Assembly: GCF_030063355.1 (NCBI RefSeq)
Contig: NZ_JASISZ010000013.1
Span: 1 to 64,000 of the forward strand
Source of the DNA: Streptomyces sp. PH10-H1
GTDB taxonomy: Bacteria > Actinomycetota > Actinomycetes > Streptomycetales > Streptomycetaceae
Direction of reading: 5' to 3'
Length of the DNA stretch: 64,000 bases
Every line of letters starts with the position of its first letter. Within the stretch, counting starts at the first letter, position 1. A program made the translations under genes and the position numbers. Below are positions 9,182-16,956 of this stretch, piece by piece. A model generated the notes under the pieces. The model made no database searches, was not told where the DNA came from, and was given only the letters and a program-made list of their open reading frames with translations.

Positions 9182-9823
9182 GTGGCGCGGCTGCATCTTT
9201 TCGATATGGACGGCACCTTGATGCACGGCTCTTCGGCGAGCATGGAGCTCGCCCGGGAGCTGGATCTGGTCGAGGAGATCCAGGAGCTGGAGAGCGCGCT
9301 GCTCCGGGGCACGCTGGACCCGCCGGGGTTCGCGGAGCGGGTGTACGAGCTGTGGGCGGGGCTGACGGAGGACCGGCTGAAGGCCGCCTTCGAGGGTGCG
9401 CCGTGGCTGGACGGCATACGCGAGGTCTGGACGGAGATCACCGAGCGCGGGGAGCACTGCGCGGTGATCTCTCTGTCGCCGGACTTCTTCGTGGGGCGGC
9501 TGCGCGAGTGGGGTGTGCACGAGGCGCGTTCCTCGGTCTTCCCTGCGGTGCCGTTCGCGCCGGAGGCGGTGCTCGACCTGGCCGGGATCCTGGTGCCGGA
9601 TTCGAAGGTGGGCATCGCCGATGAACTGTGCGCCCTGTACGGGGTGGAGCGGGCGGACTGTGTGGCCTACGGGGACTCGATGTCGGACGCGGCGCTGTTC
9701 GAGATGGTGCCGACCGCGGTGGCGGTGAACGGCGACCACCATGTGAGCGGTCTGGCCACCCATGCGTACACGGGTCGCGACTTGCGTGAGGCCTTTGCCT
9801 TGGTGAAACAACGCGACCGTTAA
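9182..9823 (+). CDS. HAD-superfamily (SerB-like) phosphatase
   Basis: A 213-residue haloacid-dehalogenase-type hydrolase. Motif I is LFDMDGTL (nucleophile D about residue 8), motif II is the serine in CAVISLS, and motif III/IV are the lysine near VPDSKVG and the acidic pair in VAYGDSMSD. The arrangement is that of phosphoserine-phosphatase-like enzymes with a small helical cap (residues about 20-85). Substrate is not determined. GTG at 9182 is chosen because GAGGGAGG precedes it by about ten bases; the open frame upstream runs through the parS-like palindromes and is non-coding. Confidence 0.85.
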   Translation: MARLHLFDMDGTLMHGSSASMELARELDLVEEIQELESALLRGTLDPPGFAERVYELWAGLTEDRLKAAFEGAPWLDGIREVWTEITERGEHCAVISLSPDFFVGRLREWGVHEARSSVFPAVPFAPEAVLDLAGILVPDSKVGIADELCALYGVERADCVAYGDSMSDAALFEMVPTAVAVNGDHHVSGLATHAYTGRDLREAFALVKQRDR

Positions 9824-9941
9824 TGACCGAATGCGAGCCACAACTGTTACCCGGTTGTCGTTGTCCAAACCGAATTCCGTGACTTTGTGGGATGGGTCAC
9901 GGGATTCGGCCATGGTGGTTCGGCGAATCGGTCAACGGGGG

Positions 9942-9969
9942 TTGTCATAGAGCGCGTTCCGGGTATGGT
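9942..9969 (+). promoter_or_regulatory. Candidate vegetative promoter for the flavohaemoglobin gene
   Basis: TTGTCA (9942-9947), a 16-bp spacer, then TATGGT (9964-9969) in the 325-bp gap 9824-10148. It would give a leader of about 170 nt before the ATG at 10149. Nothing else is recognisable in this gap; the leader may hold further control but shows no known riboswitch. Confidence 0.35.
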
Positions 9970-10148
9970 CGACTGCGTTCGAGCGCCTCGGGCCGCCGTA
10001 AGCCGACGGATCCTAACCTGAATGAATCCCCGTTTCCTGTGCTTCCGGCTATTTGTCCGATGCGCTGCTCCGGCGTGGCACGCTCTCACCCCAGCACGCG
10101 TGACATACGCCGGGAAATCGACCGGGGAAGTTCGAGGCGAAGCTCACC

Positions 10149-11618
10149 ATGGACGCTCTGACCACCAACTCGGCCGAGACGGAAGCAGACCGGGGCTGGT
10201 TCACTCCGCCCCAACGGGAACCCGACTCGCATCAGCGCGCAGCGGACGGTGGTGAATCCGACATACCCAGCAGGGCTCCGGCCACCATAAGGCCGGTCGG
10301 CGGGGCCGCCGCGCGCAATCAGCGGGCACAGCAAGGGGCGGACCATTCGGTGGAACAGCCCGAATCCGCACCCGCCGCAGCCACAGCTGCACCCGCACCC
10401 GCCGCAGCCACCGCCGCACCTGAGCCCGTACCTGAGCCCGCACCCGAGCCCGTCGTCACAGCAGCAGCCGCTCCCGCTCCCACTCCCGCCGCCTCGCCGG
10501 ACGCCCTCCTGATCCGGCGGACCATGGCGGAGATCGAGCCGGTCGCCGACCGGACCACCGGCTACTTCTACGCCCTGCTGTTCGTCCGGCATCCGGAACT
10601 GCGTGAACTCTTCCCGGCGGCGATGGACGCCCAGCGCGACCGGCTGTTCAAGGCCCTGCTCACCGCCGCGGAGCACATCGACGATCCCGGGATCCTCAGC
10701 GAGTACCTGGCCAATCTGGGCCGAGGACACCGTAAGTACGGGACCCGGGCGGAGCACTACCCCGCCGTCGGCGAGGCGCTGATCGGGGCGCTCACGCGGT
10801 ACGCGGCAGCGAGCTGGGACGCGCCGACCGAGGCCGCGTGGATACGCGCCTACACGGCGATCTCGCAGCTGATGATCGACGCGGCCGCCGCCGACGAGCG
10901 GCACACGCCGCCATGGTGGCAGGCCGAGATCGTCTCGCACGAGGCCCGCACGCCGGACATAGCCGTGGTGACCGTACGGCCCGACCAGCCGTATCCGTTC
11001 CTGGCCGGTCAGTACACGTCGCTCGAGACCCCCTGGTGGCCGCGGGTCTGGCGGCACTACTCCTTCGCCTCGGCGCCCCGCTCCGACGGCCTGCTCTGCT
11101 TCCACGTCAAGGCGATACCGGCGGGCTGGGTCAGCACCGCGCTGGTGCACCGGGCCCGGCCGGGCGACGTCATCCGGCTCGGTCCCCCCGCCGGTTCCAT
11201 GATTGTCGACCACACCACTGACAACGGTCTGCTGTGCGTCGGCGGCGGTACCGGCATCGCGCCGATCAAGGCGCTCGTCGAGGACGTGGCCGAGCACGGC
11301 CGCAAGCGCGCGGTCGAGGTCTTCTACGGAGCGCGCCGCGACCACGACCTGTACGACCTCGACACGATGCTCCGCATGCAGCAGGAGCACTCCTGGCTCT
11401 CCGTCCGCCCGGTGGTCGCCGACACTCCGAGCGGCAGCCTGTCAGGACCGCTGCCGGACATCGTGCGGCAGTTCGGCCCGTGGGAGGCGTACGACGCCTA
11501 TCTCTCGGGGCCCCCCGGGATGATCCGCAGCAGCATGGACGCGCTCGTCGGCGGCGGTATGCCCTCGCACCGGATACGGCACGACGCACTGGAGGAACTC
11601 GTGGCGGCAGGTGACTAG
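10149..11618 (+). CDS. Flavohaemoglobin-like globin-reductase
   Basis: A 489-residue fusion of a globin and a ferredoxin-reductase module, the layout of NO dioxygenases that turn nitric oxide to nitrate with NAD(P)H. Residues 1-115 are a Pro/Ala-rich low-complexity extension not found in classic Hmp. The globin spans about 118-245 with the B-helix Tyr in GYFYALLF and the proximal His in GRGHRKYG. FAD binding is shown by RHYSFAS (about 305) and NAD(P) binding by GGGTGIAPIKAL (about 362-373). Its stop overlaps the next gene by 8 bases. NO detoxification is inferred from the family; the extension could mediate protein contacts. Confidence 0.85.
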   Translation: MDALTTNSAETEADRGWFTPPQREPDSHQRAADGGESDIPSRAPATIRPVGGAAARNQRAQQGADHSVEQPESAPAAATAAPAPAAATAAPEPVPEPAPEPVVTAAAAPAPTPAASPDALLIRRTMAEIEPVADRTTGYFYALLFVRHPELRELFPAAMDAQRDRLFKALLTAAEHIDDPGILSEYLANLGRGHRKYGTRAEHYPAVGEALIGALTRYAAASWDAPTEAAWIRAYTAISQLMIDAAAADERHTPPWWQAEIVSHEARTPDIAVVTVRPDQPYPFLAGQYTSLETPWWPRVWRHYSFASAPRSDGLLCFHVKAIPAGWVSTALVHRARPGDVIRLGPPAGSMIVDHTTDNGLLCVGGGTGIAPIKALVEDVAEHGRKRAVEVFYGARRDHDLYDLDTMLRMQQEHSWLSVRPVVADTPSGSLSGPLPDIVRQFGPWEAYDAYLSGPPGMIRSSMDALVGGGMPSHRIRHDALEELVAAGD

Positions 11619-12489
11619 CCGGGCGAAGCGACCCGGCAGCGACGGCGAGCACCGGATCCAGGAGGACCTGGGCACGGTCGCGCGCGCGGACCGCTTCTAC
11701 GACGATCAGGTGCGGGACCGGCTCAACCCGAGGATGCGGGCGTTCGTGGCGCGGCAGGAGATGTTCTTCCTGTCCACCGCGGACCGGCGCGGCGACTGCG
11801 ACAGCACGTTCCGGGCCGGACCGCCCGGCTTCGTCCAGGTGCTGGACGACAAGACGCTGGCGTATCCCGAGTACCGCGGCAACGGCGTCATGGCCTCGCT
11901 CGGCAACATCCGGGAGAACCCGCATGTCGGAATGCTCCTGATCGACTTCGCCCGGGACCGGATCGGGCTGCACGTCAACGGCCGTGCGCTGCTGATCCCC
12001 GACGAGCGGATGCGTGCCGCCCACCCGAACCTACCGGTCGACCCGGTGCCCGGCCGCCGCCCGCAGATCTGGGTCGAGGTGGAGGTCGAGGAGGCCTACA
12101 TCCACTGCTCGAAGCACATCCCGCGGCTCGTCAAAGTGCCCCTGGCCGGCAGCGCAGGCAGTTCGGGGAGCACAGGCAGCCCGGGCAGGTCCGGCGCCTT
12201 GGGTGCCGCGGTCGGTTCTGCCGGCCCGGACGGCGGCGGGCGGCCGTGGGGCACGGACGACGTGCGCCGCAAGGGCGGCGACTACTTCGGGGCCGCAGAG
12301 GACCGCGTGCCGGCGTCCGCAGGGCCGGTGCCCGCAGCGCCGCCGGTGCCCGCAGCGGTGAAGGTGCCCGTAGCGGTGAAGGTGATCGCGCCGGTTTCAC
12401 CGCTCGTATCGCCCGTCCTGCCGGTAGCGCACGCGCCGGAGCAGCGGAGCACCGGACGCAGGCGCCGCTTCCTCGGCTGGTTCTCCTGA
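11611..12489 (+). CDS. Pyridoxamine-5'-phosphate-oxidase-family (FMN-binding split barrel) protein
   Basis: A 292-residue protein with a split-barrel flavin-binding domain (about residues 20-185; QEMFFLSTADRRGDCDSTFRAG, YPEYRGNGVMASLGNI, EVEEAYIHCSKHIP). GTG at 11611 overlaps the end of the flavohaemoglobin gene, so the two are co-translated and probably act together, perhaps as a flavin-linked electron partner. Residues 185-280 are a Gly/Ser then Pro/Val-rich low-complexity tail ending in a basic-aromatic cluster (RRRRFLGWFS), which could touch membrane or nucleic acid. True substrate unknown; these proteins are often not PdxH. Confidence 0.8.
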   Translation: MTSRAKRPGSDGEHRIQEDLGTVARADRFYDDQVRDRLNPRMRAFVARQEMFFLSTADRRGDCDSTFRAGPPGFVQVLDDKTLAYPEYRGNGVMASLGNIRENPHVGMLLIDFARDRIGLHVNGRALLIPDERMRAAHPNLPVDPVPGRRPQIWVEVEVEEAYIHCSKHIPRLVKVPLAGSAGSSGSTGSPGRSGALGAAVGSAGPDGGGRPWGTDDVRRKGGDYFGAAEDRVPASAGPVPAAPPVPAAVKVPVAVKVIAPVSPLVSPVLPVAHAPEQRSTGRRRRFLGWFS

Positions 12490-12577
12490 TGACCGGCATG
12501 GCGGCATGACGGCATGACCGGTACGACGCGCCTGACCGGCTGAGGCGCGACCCCGGAAGTCCACGGGCGCACGAGCC

Positions 12578-13129
12578 TCAGCTCAGGTCGTGTGCGACCA
12601 GCCCCAACACGCCCTCGATGTTCGCGTCGAGGTAGTGCCGCAGCGTCAGCGGCACCACCTCGACGGAGGCCAGCCCGACCCGGCTGAAGGGCACCCGCAC
12701 CACGTCGTACGTTCCGCACGGTTCGTCCATCTCGGGGCCGTGCCGGCGCGCGGGGTCCATCGACGCGAGCCGGCAGACGAAGAAGTACTGCACCTTCACG
12801 CCGTGCGCGCCGTTCTCCGCGATGTGCTCGACGGTGTCGACGAAGGCCGGGACGACGTCGGTGACCTTGGCGCCCAGTTCCTCGTCCACCTCACGGTGCA
12901 GGGCGTCGACGACCGAGGTGTCGTCGTCCTCCACGCCACCGCCCGGTGTGATCCAGTACGGGGCGAGGCCGGGCTTGGTGCGCTTGATGAGGACCATGCA
13001 GTCGCCGTCGAGCAGGATCGCGCGGGCGGTGCGCTTGACCACTGGGCGGGTTGCCGGGGCGTCGGAACGGGCTTCGTTGTCAGGGTGGGCGGCCAGGGCT
13101 TCGGCCGGGGCTTCGTTCTCCTGGGGCAT
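12578..13129 (-). CDS. Nudix hydrolase
   Basis: A 183-residue pyrophosphohydrolase of the Nudix family. The Nudix box runs GGVEDDDTSVVDALH then REVDEELGA, with the metal-binding REVDEELG intact but Thr in place of the box's first Glu. The strand before it (RAILLDGDCMVLIKRTKPG) and the WITPGG turn are typical. Substrate could be a damaged nucleotide or a nucleotide sugar; the sequence does not say. The start ATG at 13129 is not preceded by a clear ribosome site; an in-frame ATG at 13258 would add 43 poorly conserved residues. It faces away from its neighbours and looks monocistronic. Confidence 0.8.
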   Translation of the reverse strand: MPQENEAPAEALAAHPDNEARSDAPATRPVVKRTARAILLDGDCMVLIKRTKPGLAPYWITPGGGVEDDDTSVVDALHREVDEELGAKVTDVVPAFVDTVEHIAENGAHGVKVQYFFVCRLASMDPARRHGPEMDEPCGTYDVVRVPFSRVGLASVEVVPLTLRHYLDANIEGVLGLVAHDLS

Positions 13130-13318
13130 GGATGAGATCTGCCGCGACACAGGGATCGACAAACGCCCCGGGAGCGGTGAATCGGAGCAATCGATTCCCG
13201 TTGCCGCGCCAACGGCGCCCACCGGCCACGTCTCCGTGCCGCCCCGATGCCGTTCCAACGTCCGATCCCACCCCGTGCCGGCCCTCTGCCGGGCGGCTGC
13301 CAGCCCTCTGCCCGTCGG

Positions 13319-14218
13319 TTACCAGCCCTGCGCGGCGGTCAGCAGCCGTTCGTGCGCACGGGCGAGATGGGGCAGCGCGAGCGTGCCGACCCGGGTGGCC
13401 AGGAAGTAGGTCCGCAGTGGCGGAACCGGGGGTTCCAGGAGCAGCGTGATCTCCCCGGAAGCGAGCGCGGCGGCGCACAGGTAGCGGGGCAGGACGGCCA
13501 GGCCCGCATGATCGCGCACGCAGTCCAGGACCGCGCGCAGGTCGGGCACGACGACCGCCGGGTCCCGGGTGGGTTTGGCGTCGAAGACCGCCGACCAGTA
13601 CTGGGACAGCAGCCGGCATTCCTCGTCGCAGGTGACGACGGGCAGCTCGTCGAGCACCTGCGGGCCGTGGTCGTGTACCGCGTGCGGGCCGCCCGCCCGT
13701 TCCAGCCAGACGGGCGAGGCGACCAGGGCGTACTCCTCGTCCCACAGCGGCACCGCCGCGAGCAGCCGGTCGCGGGGCTGCACGCTGACGACGGCCAGGT
13801 CGTGGTGCCCGGCGGCGAGTCCGGCCAGTGCCTCGTCGTCGCTGCTGAGCGAGACCCGCAGGTGCAGCCCGTCGGCGACCAGCGGTGCCAGGGCGGGCAG
13901 AACGCGCAGCGCGGTGAATTCGGCCGGGCCCGCGAGGTGCAGGCTGCGGGTGCCGGGCCCGTCGTCGTCCGGAGCGGCCGCGGTGATCTCCAGCAGGGCG
14001 TCGAGGTGCGGGGCCACCTTGTGGGCGAGTTCGTCGCCGACGGATGTGGGGGCGACGCCGCGCGGCAGCCGCAGGAAGAGCGGACGGCCGACCTGCCGTT
14101 CCAGGGTGCGTATCTGGCCGGTGACGGCGGGCTGGGAGAGGCCCAGCAGCTGCGCGGCCCGGGTGAACGATCCAGCCCGGTGCACGGTGACGAAGGTACG
14201 CAGGAGGGCCAGGTCCAC
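13319..14218 (-). CDS. LysR-family transcriptional regulator
   Basis: A 299-residue LTTR: helix-turn-helix at residues 1-60 (MDLALLRTFVTVHRAGSFTR, LSQPAVTGQIRTLE) and a type-2 periplasmic-binding-like effector domain at about 90-290. GTG at 14218 follows GAGGAG. Upstream are two copies of a CTGACGCAG(c/a)GTCAA repeat, one 24 bases from the start codon and one inside a plus-strand promoter. It follows the lyase gene on the same strand but is separated by a strong hairpin, so it is transcribed independently. The likely regulon is itself plus the neighbouring transcript or lyase. Confidence 0.85.
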   Translation of the reverse strand: MDLALLRTFVTVHRAGSFTRAAQLLGLSQPAVTGQIRTLERQVGRPLFLRLPRGVAPTSVGDELAHKVAPHLDALLEITAAAPDDDGPGTRSLHLAGPAEFTALRVLPALAPLVADGLHLRVSLSSDDEALAGLAAGHHDLAVVSVQPRDRLLAAVPLWDEEYALVASPVWLERAGGPHAVHDHGPQVLDELPVVTCDEECRLLSQYWSAVFDAKPTRDPAVVVPDLRAVLDCVRDHAGLAVLPRYLCAAALASGEITLLLEPPVPPLRTYFLATRVGTLALPHLARAHERLLTAAQGW

Positions 14219-14241
14219 CGTGGTCTCCTCAATGACGATAC

Positions 14242-14315
14242 CTGACGCAGCGTCAAGTATAAATATATCGATAGGTCGTACCCGTAACTGTGATTGGACA
14301 CTGACGCAGAGTCAA
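14242..14315. promoter_or_regulatory. Paired operator repeat
   Basis: CTGACGCAGCGTCAA (14242-14256) and CTGACGCAGAGTCAA (14301-14315) differ at one base and are 59 bp apart, close to whole helical turns. The first contains the perfect dyad TGACGC-A-GCGTCA. Between them is a strikingly AT-rich block (14257-14276). The LysR product encoded next door is the natural candidate to bind. Confidence 0.6.
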
Positions 14316-14322
14316 CTAGCCT
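14294..14322 (+). promoter_or_regulatory. Candidate promoter with operator in the spacer
   Basis: TTGGAC (14294-14299), a 17-bp spacer, TAGCCT (14317-14322). The second operator copy (14301-14315) fills the spacer almost exactly. No plus-strand protein gene follows; transcription would start near 14329 and run into the hairpin at 14353-14391. Confidence 0.45.
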
Positions 14323-14328
14323 TGTTCG

Positions 14329-14396
14329 AGCGCGTCTTCGCGCGTTGCGCCAGGGCGGTTCGAGCCACGAGGGGGGAGGCTCGAACCGCCCATTCT
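14329..14396 (+). ncRNA. Possible small RNA of about 65-70 nt
   Basis: Inferred only from a promoter at the right distance and a strong 14-bp terminator hairpin at 14353-14391 followed by ATTCT. There is no open reading frame of note. The alternative is that the hairpin simply terminates the minus-strand lyase gene and the promoter is fortuitous. Confidence 0.3.
14353..14391. terminator. Strong terminator hairpin
   Basis: A perfect 14-bp stem GGGCGGTTCGAGCC (14353-14366) pairs with 14378-14391 around an 11-nt loop. It sits 18 bases beyond the stop of the minus-strand lyase gene and should end its transcript before the LysR gene. Confidence 0.75.
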
Positions 14397-14408
14397 GCGT
14401 AGGGGCGC

Positions 14409-15575
14409 CTACTTCTCTGCGTAGGAGCCCTGCTCGGCGGCGTCCAGGGCGCGGGTGACATCGGTGATGATGTCGGCTGCGTCCTCCACGCCCACCGAGA
14501 AGCGGATGAAGCCGGGCGGCACCGCGTCGCCGCCCCAGCGGGCCCGGCGTTCCGCGGTGCACTGGACGCTTCCGAAGCTCGTGGCCTCGGCGGTGAGCCG
14601 GAGCGCGGCGAGGAAGCGCTCGGCGTGCGCCTTGTCGGGCAGAGTGAATGAGACGACGCTCCCGAAGCGGCGCATCTGGGCGACGGCGAGGGTGTGTGCG
14701 GGGTCGGCGGGCAGGCCCGGGTGGCGCAGCCCGGTCACTTCGGGGCGCGTGGTCAGTGCCTTGGCGAGAGCCAGGGCGTTGGCGGCCTGCCGGTCGACGC
14801 GCAGCGCGAGCGTGGCCAGCGAACGGTGTGCGAGCCAGGCCTCCATCGGGCCGGGGATCGCGCCGACGGTCTTGCGCCAGAACCGGGTCTGGGCGGCGAG
14901 GTCCGGGTCACGAGTGGTGACGTAGCCGAGCAGCAGGTCGCCGTGGCCGGTGAGCGCCTTGGTGCCGCTGGCGAGCGAGAAGTCGGCGCCCAGGTCGAGC
15001 GGGCGCTGGCCGAGCGGGGTGGCCAGCGTGTTGTCCACGGCGACCAGGGCCCCCGCCGCGTGTGCGGCGTCGGCGAGGCGGCGGATGTCGCAGATGTCCA
15101 GGCCGGGGTTGGAGGGGGTCTCCAGCCACAGCAGCCGCGCGCCTTCCAGCACCTTCAGCTGGGCGTCTCCCGCGGTCGGCGCGAGGCGCACCGTGACGCC
15201 GTACGACTCCAGCCGTTGCTGCAGTGCGCGGGTCGCCTGGTAGCAGTCGGAGGGCAGGACGACGGTGTCGCCGGCGCGCACCTGCGACAGCAGTACGGCG
15301 GAGACCGCGGCCATCCCCGACGAGAAGACGGTCGTCTCGGCGGCCGGGTCCGTAGGGCACTCCAGCTCGGAGATCGCCTGTTCCAGCAGGGTCCAGGTCG
15401 GGTTCTGGTCCCGGCCGTAGGTGTACGGGCCGGTCGCGTCGCCAGGCAGGTGGTAGTGCGAGACGAAGACCGGGCCGGGCAGCGACGGCTCGTACGGCTG
15501 CGCGGGCGGGCGCCCGGCGTGCACGCTGCGGGTGCCCTCGCCGCTCGGGCTGTCGTCGCCGTCGTGTTCGGCCAT
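14409..15575 (-). CDS. Cystathionine gamma-lyase/synthase-type PLP enzyme
   Basis: A 388-residue member of the Cys/Met-metabolism PLP family, acting on cystathionine or a related amino acid. PLP contacts are visible: VFSSGMAA (phosphate site), D181 in VAVDNTLATP, and K206 in SLASGTKALTGHGD as the Schiff-base lysine. ATG at 15575 follows AGGAGG at ideal spacing; the longer open frame is spurious. Lyase versus synthase cannot be settled from motifs. It stands upstream of the LysR gene on the same strand with a terminator between, and may be part of that regulator's control unit. Confidence 0.85.
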   Translation of the reverse strand: MAEHDGDDSPSGEGTRSVHAGRPPAQPYEPSLPGPVFVSHYHLPGDATGPYTYGRDQNPTWTLLEQAISELECPTDPAAETTVFSSGMAAVSAVLLSQVRAGDTVVLPSDCYQATRALQQRLESYGVTVRLAPTAGDAQLKVLEGARLLWLETPSNPGLDICDIRRLADAAHAAGALVAVDNTLATPLGQRPLDLGADFSLASGTKALTGHGDLLLGYVTTRDPDLAAQTRFWRKTVGAIPGPMEAWLAHRSLATLALRVDRQAANALALAKALTTRPEVTGLRHPGLPADPAHTLAVAQMRRFGSVVSFTLPDKAHAERFLAALRLTAEATSFGSVQCTAERRARWGGDAVPPGFIRFSVGVEDAADIITDVTRALDAAEQGSYAEK

Positions 15576-15695
15576 CGCCGCCTCCTGGGGTCTGGGGAAT
15601 CGCGCACCCGCGTGCGTGCGGTGGTGGTGCGGTCCCCCAGTCAACCCGATCCGGCTGCCCCGCGATCAGCCGACGTCCTGTCCGCGGCCGGCCGG

Positions 15696-16073
15696 TCAGT
15701 CCTCGTCCGGCAGGAGCATGTTCAGTGCCCAGGACACGATGCTGATGATCAGGCCGCCGACGAGCGCCGCCCAGAAGCCCTCGACGTGGAAGTCGAGGTT
15801 GAGTTTTCCGGCCAGCCAGGAGGTGAGCAGCAGCATCAGGGCGTTCACGACCAGCGTGATCAGGCCCAGGGTGAGGATGAACAGGGGGAAGGACAGCAGC
15901 TTCACCACTGGCTTGACCAGCCAGTTCACCAGCCCGAAGACCACGGCGACGAGGACGACGGTGAGCACCTTGTGCCAGGTGTCGTCGCCGGTGAGAGTGA
16001 TGTTCTTGACCAGCCAGATGGCCACACCGAGGGCCCCGGCGTTGGCGAGTGTCTTGACCACGAAATTCTTCAT
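15696..16073 (-). CDS. Phage-holin-family (YvlD-like) membrane protein
   Basis: A 125-residue integral membrane protein with about four hydrophobic segments (residues 10-25, 35-55, 60-85 and 95-118), matching the small holin-4/YvlD-like family found widely in actinobacterial chromosomes. It is not evidence of a prophage, as no phage genes surround it. Function unknown. ATG at 16073 is the only good start. It is divergent from the cupin gene at 16132, with a 58-bp gap that must hold both promoters. Confidence 0.75.
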   Translation of the reverse strand: MKNFVVKTLANAGALGVAIWLVKNITLTGDDTWHKVLTVVLVAVVFGLVNWLVKPVVKLLSFPLFILTLGLITLVVNALMLLLTSWLAGKLNLDFHVEGFWAALVGGLIISIVSWALNMLLPDED

Positions 16074-16131
16074 GGTGTGATCGTGGCAGAACTGATCGCC
16101 CAGGCAAGAGACGCGACAAGGGAGAGCTGCG

Positions 16132-16449
16132 ATGAAGGTGTTCCGGTTGGACGACCTGGAGGCGGAGCGGGCCGCGAACAACGGGGCCTACCTGAGCTTT
16201 CTGCGCGAGCGGAACATGTCGGCGGGGCTGTACGCGCTCCAGGCCGGCGAGCTCGATCCTCAGGCCCCGCACGGCCAGGACGAGATCTACCTGGTGGTGA
16301 GCGGCCGGGCGGCGATCACCGTGGGGGAGGAGACGACGACGGTGGCGCGCGGCAGCGTCGTGTACGTGCCGGCCGGGGTGCCGCACCGCTTCCACCATGT
16401 GACGGAGGACCTGAGGGTCATGGTCGTCTTCTCGCCCCCCGAGGCCTGA
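16132..16449 (+). CDS. Small single-domain cupin protein
   Basis: A 105-residue cupin beta barrel. Motif 1 is PHGQDEIYLVVSGRAAI (His and Glu metal ligands) and motif 2 is VPAGVPHRFHHV (His ligand). Such small cupins bind a metal and serve as isomerases, oxygenases or sensors; which applies here is not visible. The ATG is preceded by GGGAGAG. The last 35 bases of the gene are tandemly duplicated into the downstream gap (16446-16490). Confidence 0.8.
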   Translation: MKVFRLDDLEAERAANNGAYLSFLRERNMSAGLYALQAGELDPQAPHGQDEIYLVVSGRAAITVGEETTTVARGSVVYVPAGVPHRFHHVTEDLRVMVVFSPPEA

Positions 16450-16490
16450 GGGTCATGGTGTTCTTCTCGCTCCCGAGGCCTGAGGGTCGG
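16411..16490 (+). repeat. Tandem duplication of the cupin gene 3' end
   Basis: A 35-bp unit starting CTGAGGGTCATGGTC at 16411-16445 is repeated at 16446-16479 with a few changes and begins a third time at 16480-16490. Copy 1 is coding and includes the stop region; the others are degenerate. It looks like replication slippage. Confidence 0.8.
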
Positions 16491-16611
16491 ACCCGGGGTT
16501 CCGTAGGGGACCGATCAGGGAAGGATCGGGTCTCCCGGCCCTCCGCCGGACCCCACCACGGCTCTAGAGTCGAAGCACAGGCACAACGAAGGATTCCTGG
16601 AGGGAACAGTC

Positions 16612-16833
16612 ATGGAAGAGCTGGTCAAGGGTCTGCCCTGGTGGATCAAGTGGGTCGCGATCCCGGTCATCGCACTCGTGGTCTTCGGCGGGCTGATCAT
16701 GAGCCTGATCGGCTTCGTCATCGGGCTGCTGTTCAAGGTGCTGGTCTTCGCGGCGCTGGTGGGCGGGTTGATCTTCCTGGTGAAGAAGTTCACCTCGGGA
16801 TCCTCGTCCTCCTCCTCGCACCGCGACTGGTAG
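16612..16833 (+). CDS. DUF5326 family small membrane protein
   Basis: A 73-residue protein with two hydrophobic segments (residues about 15-38 and 42-58) and a serine-rich polar tail (SGSSSSSS). The head MEELVKGLPWWIKWVAIPVIALV matches the actinobacterial DUF5326 family as I remember it. Function unknown. A ribosome site (GGAGGG) precedes the ATG by about eight bases. It appears monocistronic. Confidence 0.8.
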   Translation: MEELVKGLPWWIKWVAIPVIALVVFGGLIMSLIGFVIGLLFKVLVFAALVGGLIFLVKKFTSGSSSSSSHRDW

Positions 16834-16888
16834 TCGGGCGGGGGGGGCCGGACCGGACCCCCGGACCGGGTGCCGAAACGATCCTTCT

Positions 16889-16930
16889 CGGACACCGGGA
16901 CTCGGACACCGGGACTCGGACACCGGGACC
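16889..16930. repeat. Three 14-bp tandem repeats
   Basis: CGGACACCGGGACT occurs at 16889-16902, 16903-16916 and, with one change, 16917-16930, between the DUF5326 gene and the converging YibE/F gene. No role is evident. Confidence 0.85.
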
Positions 16931-16956
16931 GATGACGGCGCTCCGCCCGCGAGCGC

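Noticed and set aside
15696-16073. Holin-family gene as a prophage sign
   Set aside because: No other phage genes; the family is common on actinobacterial chromosomes.
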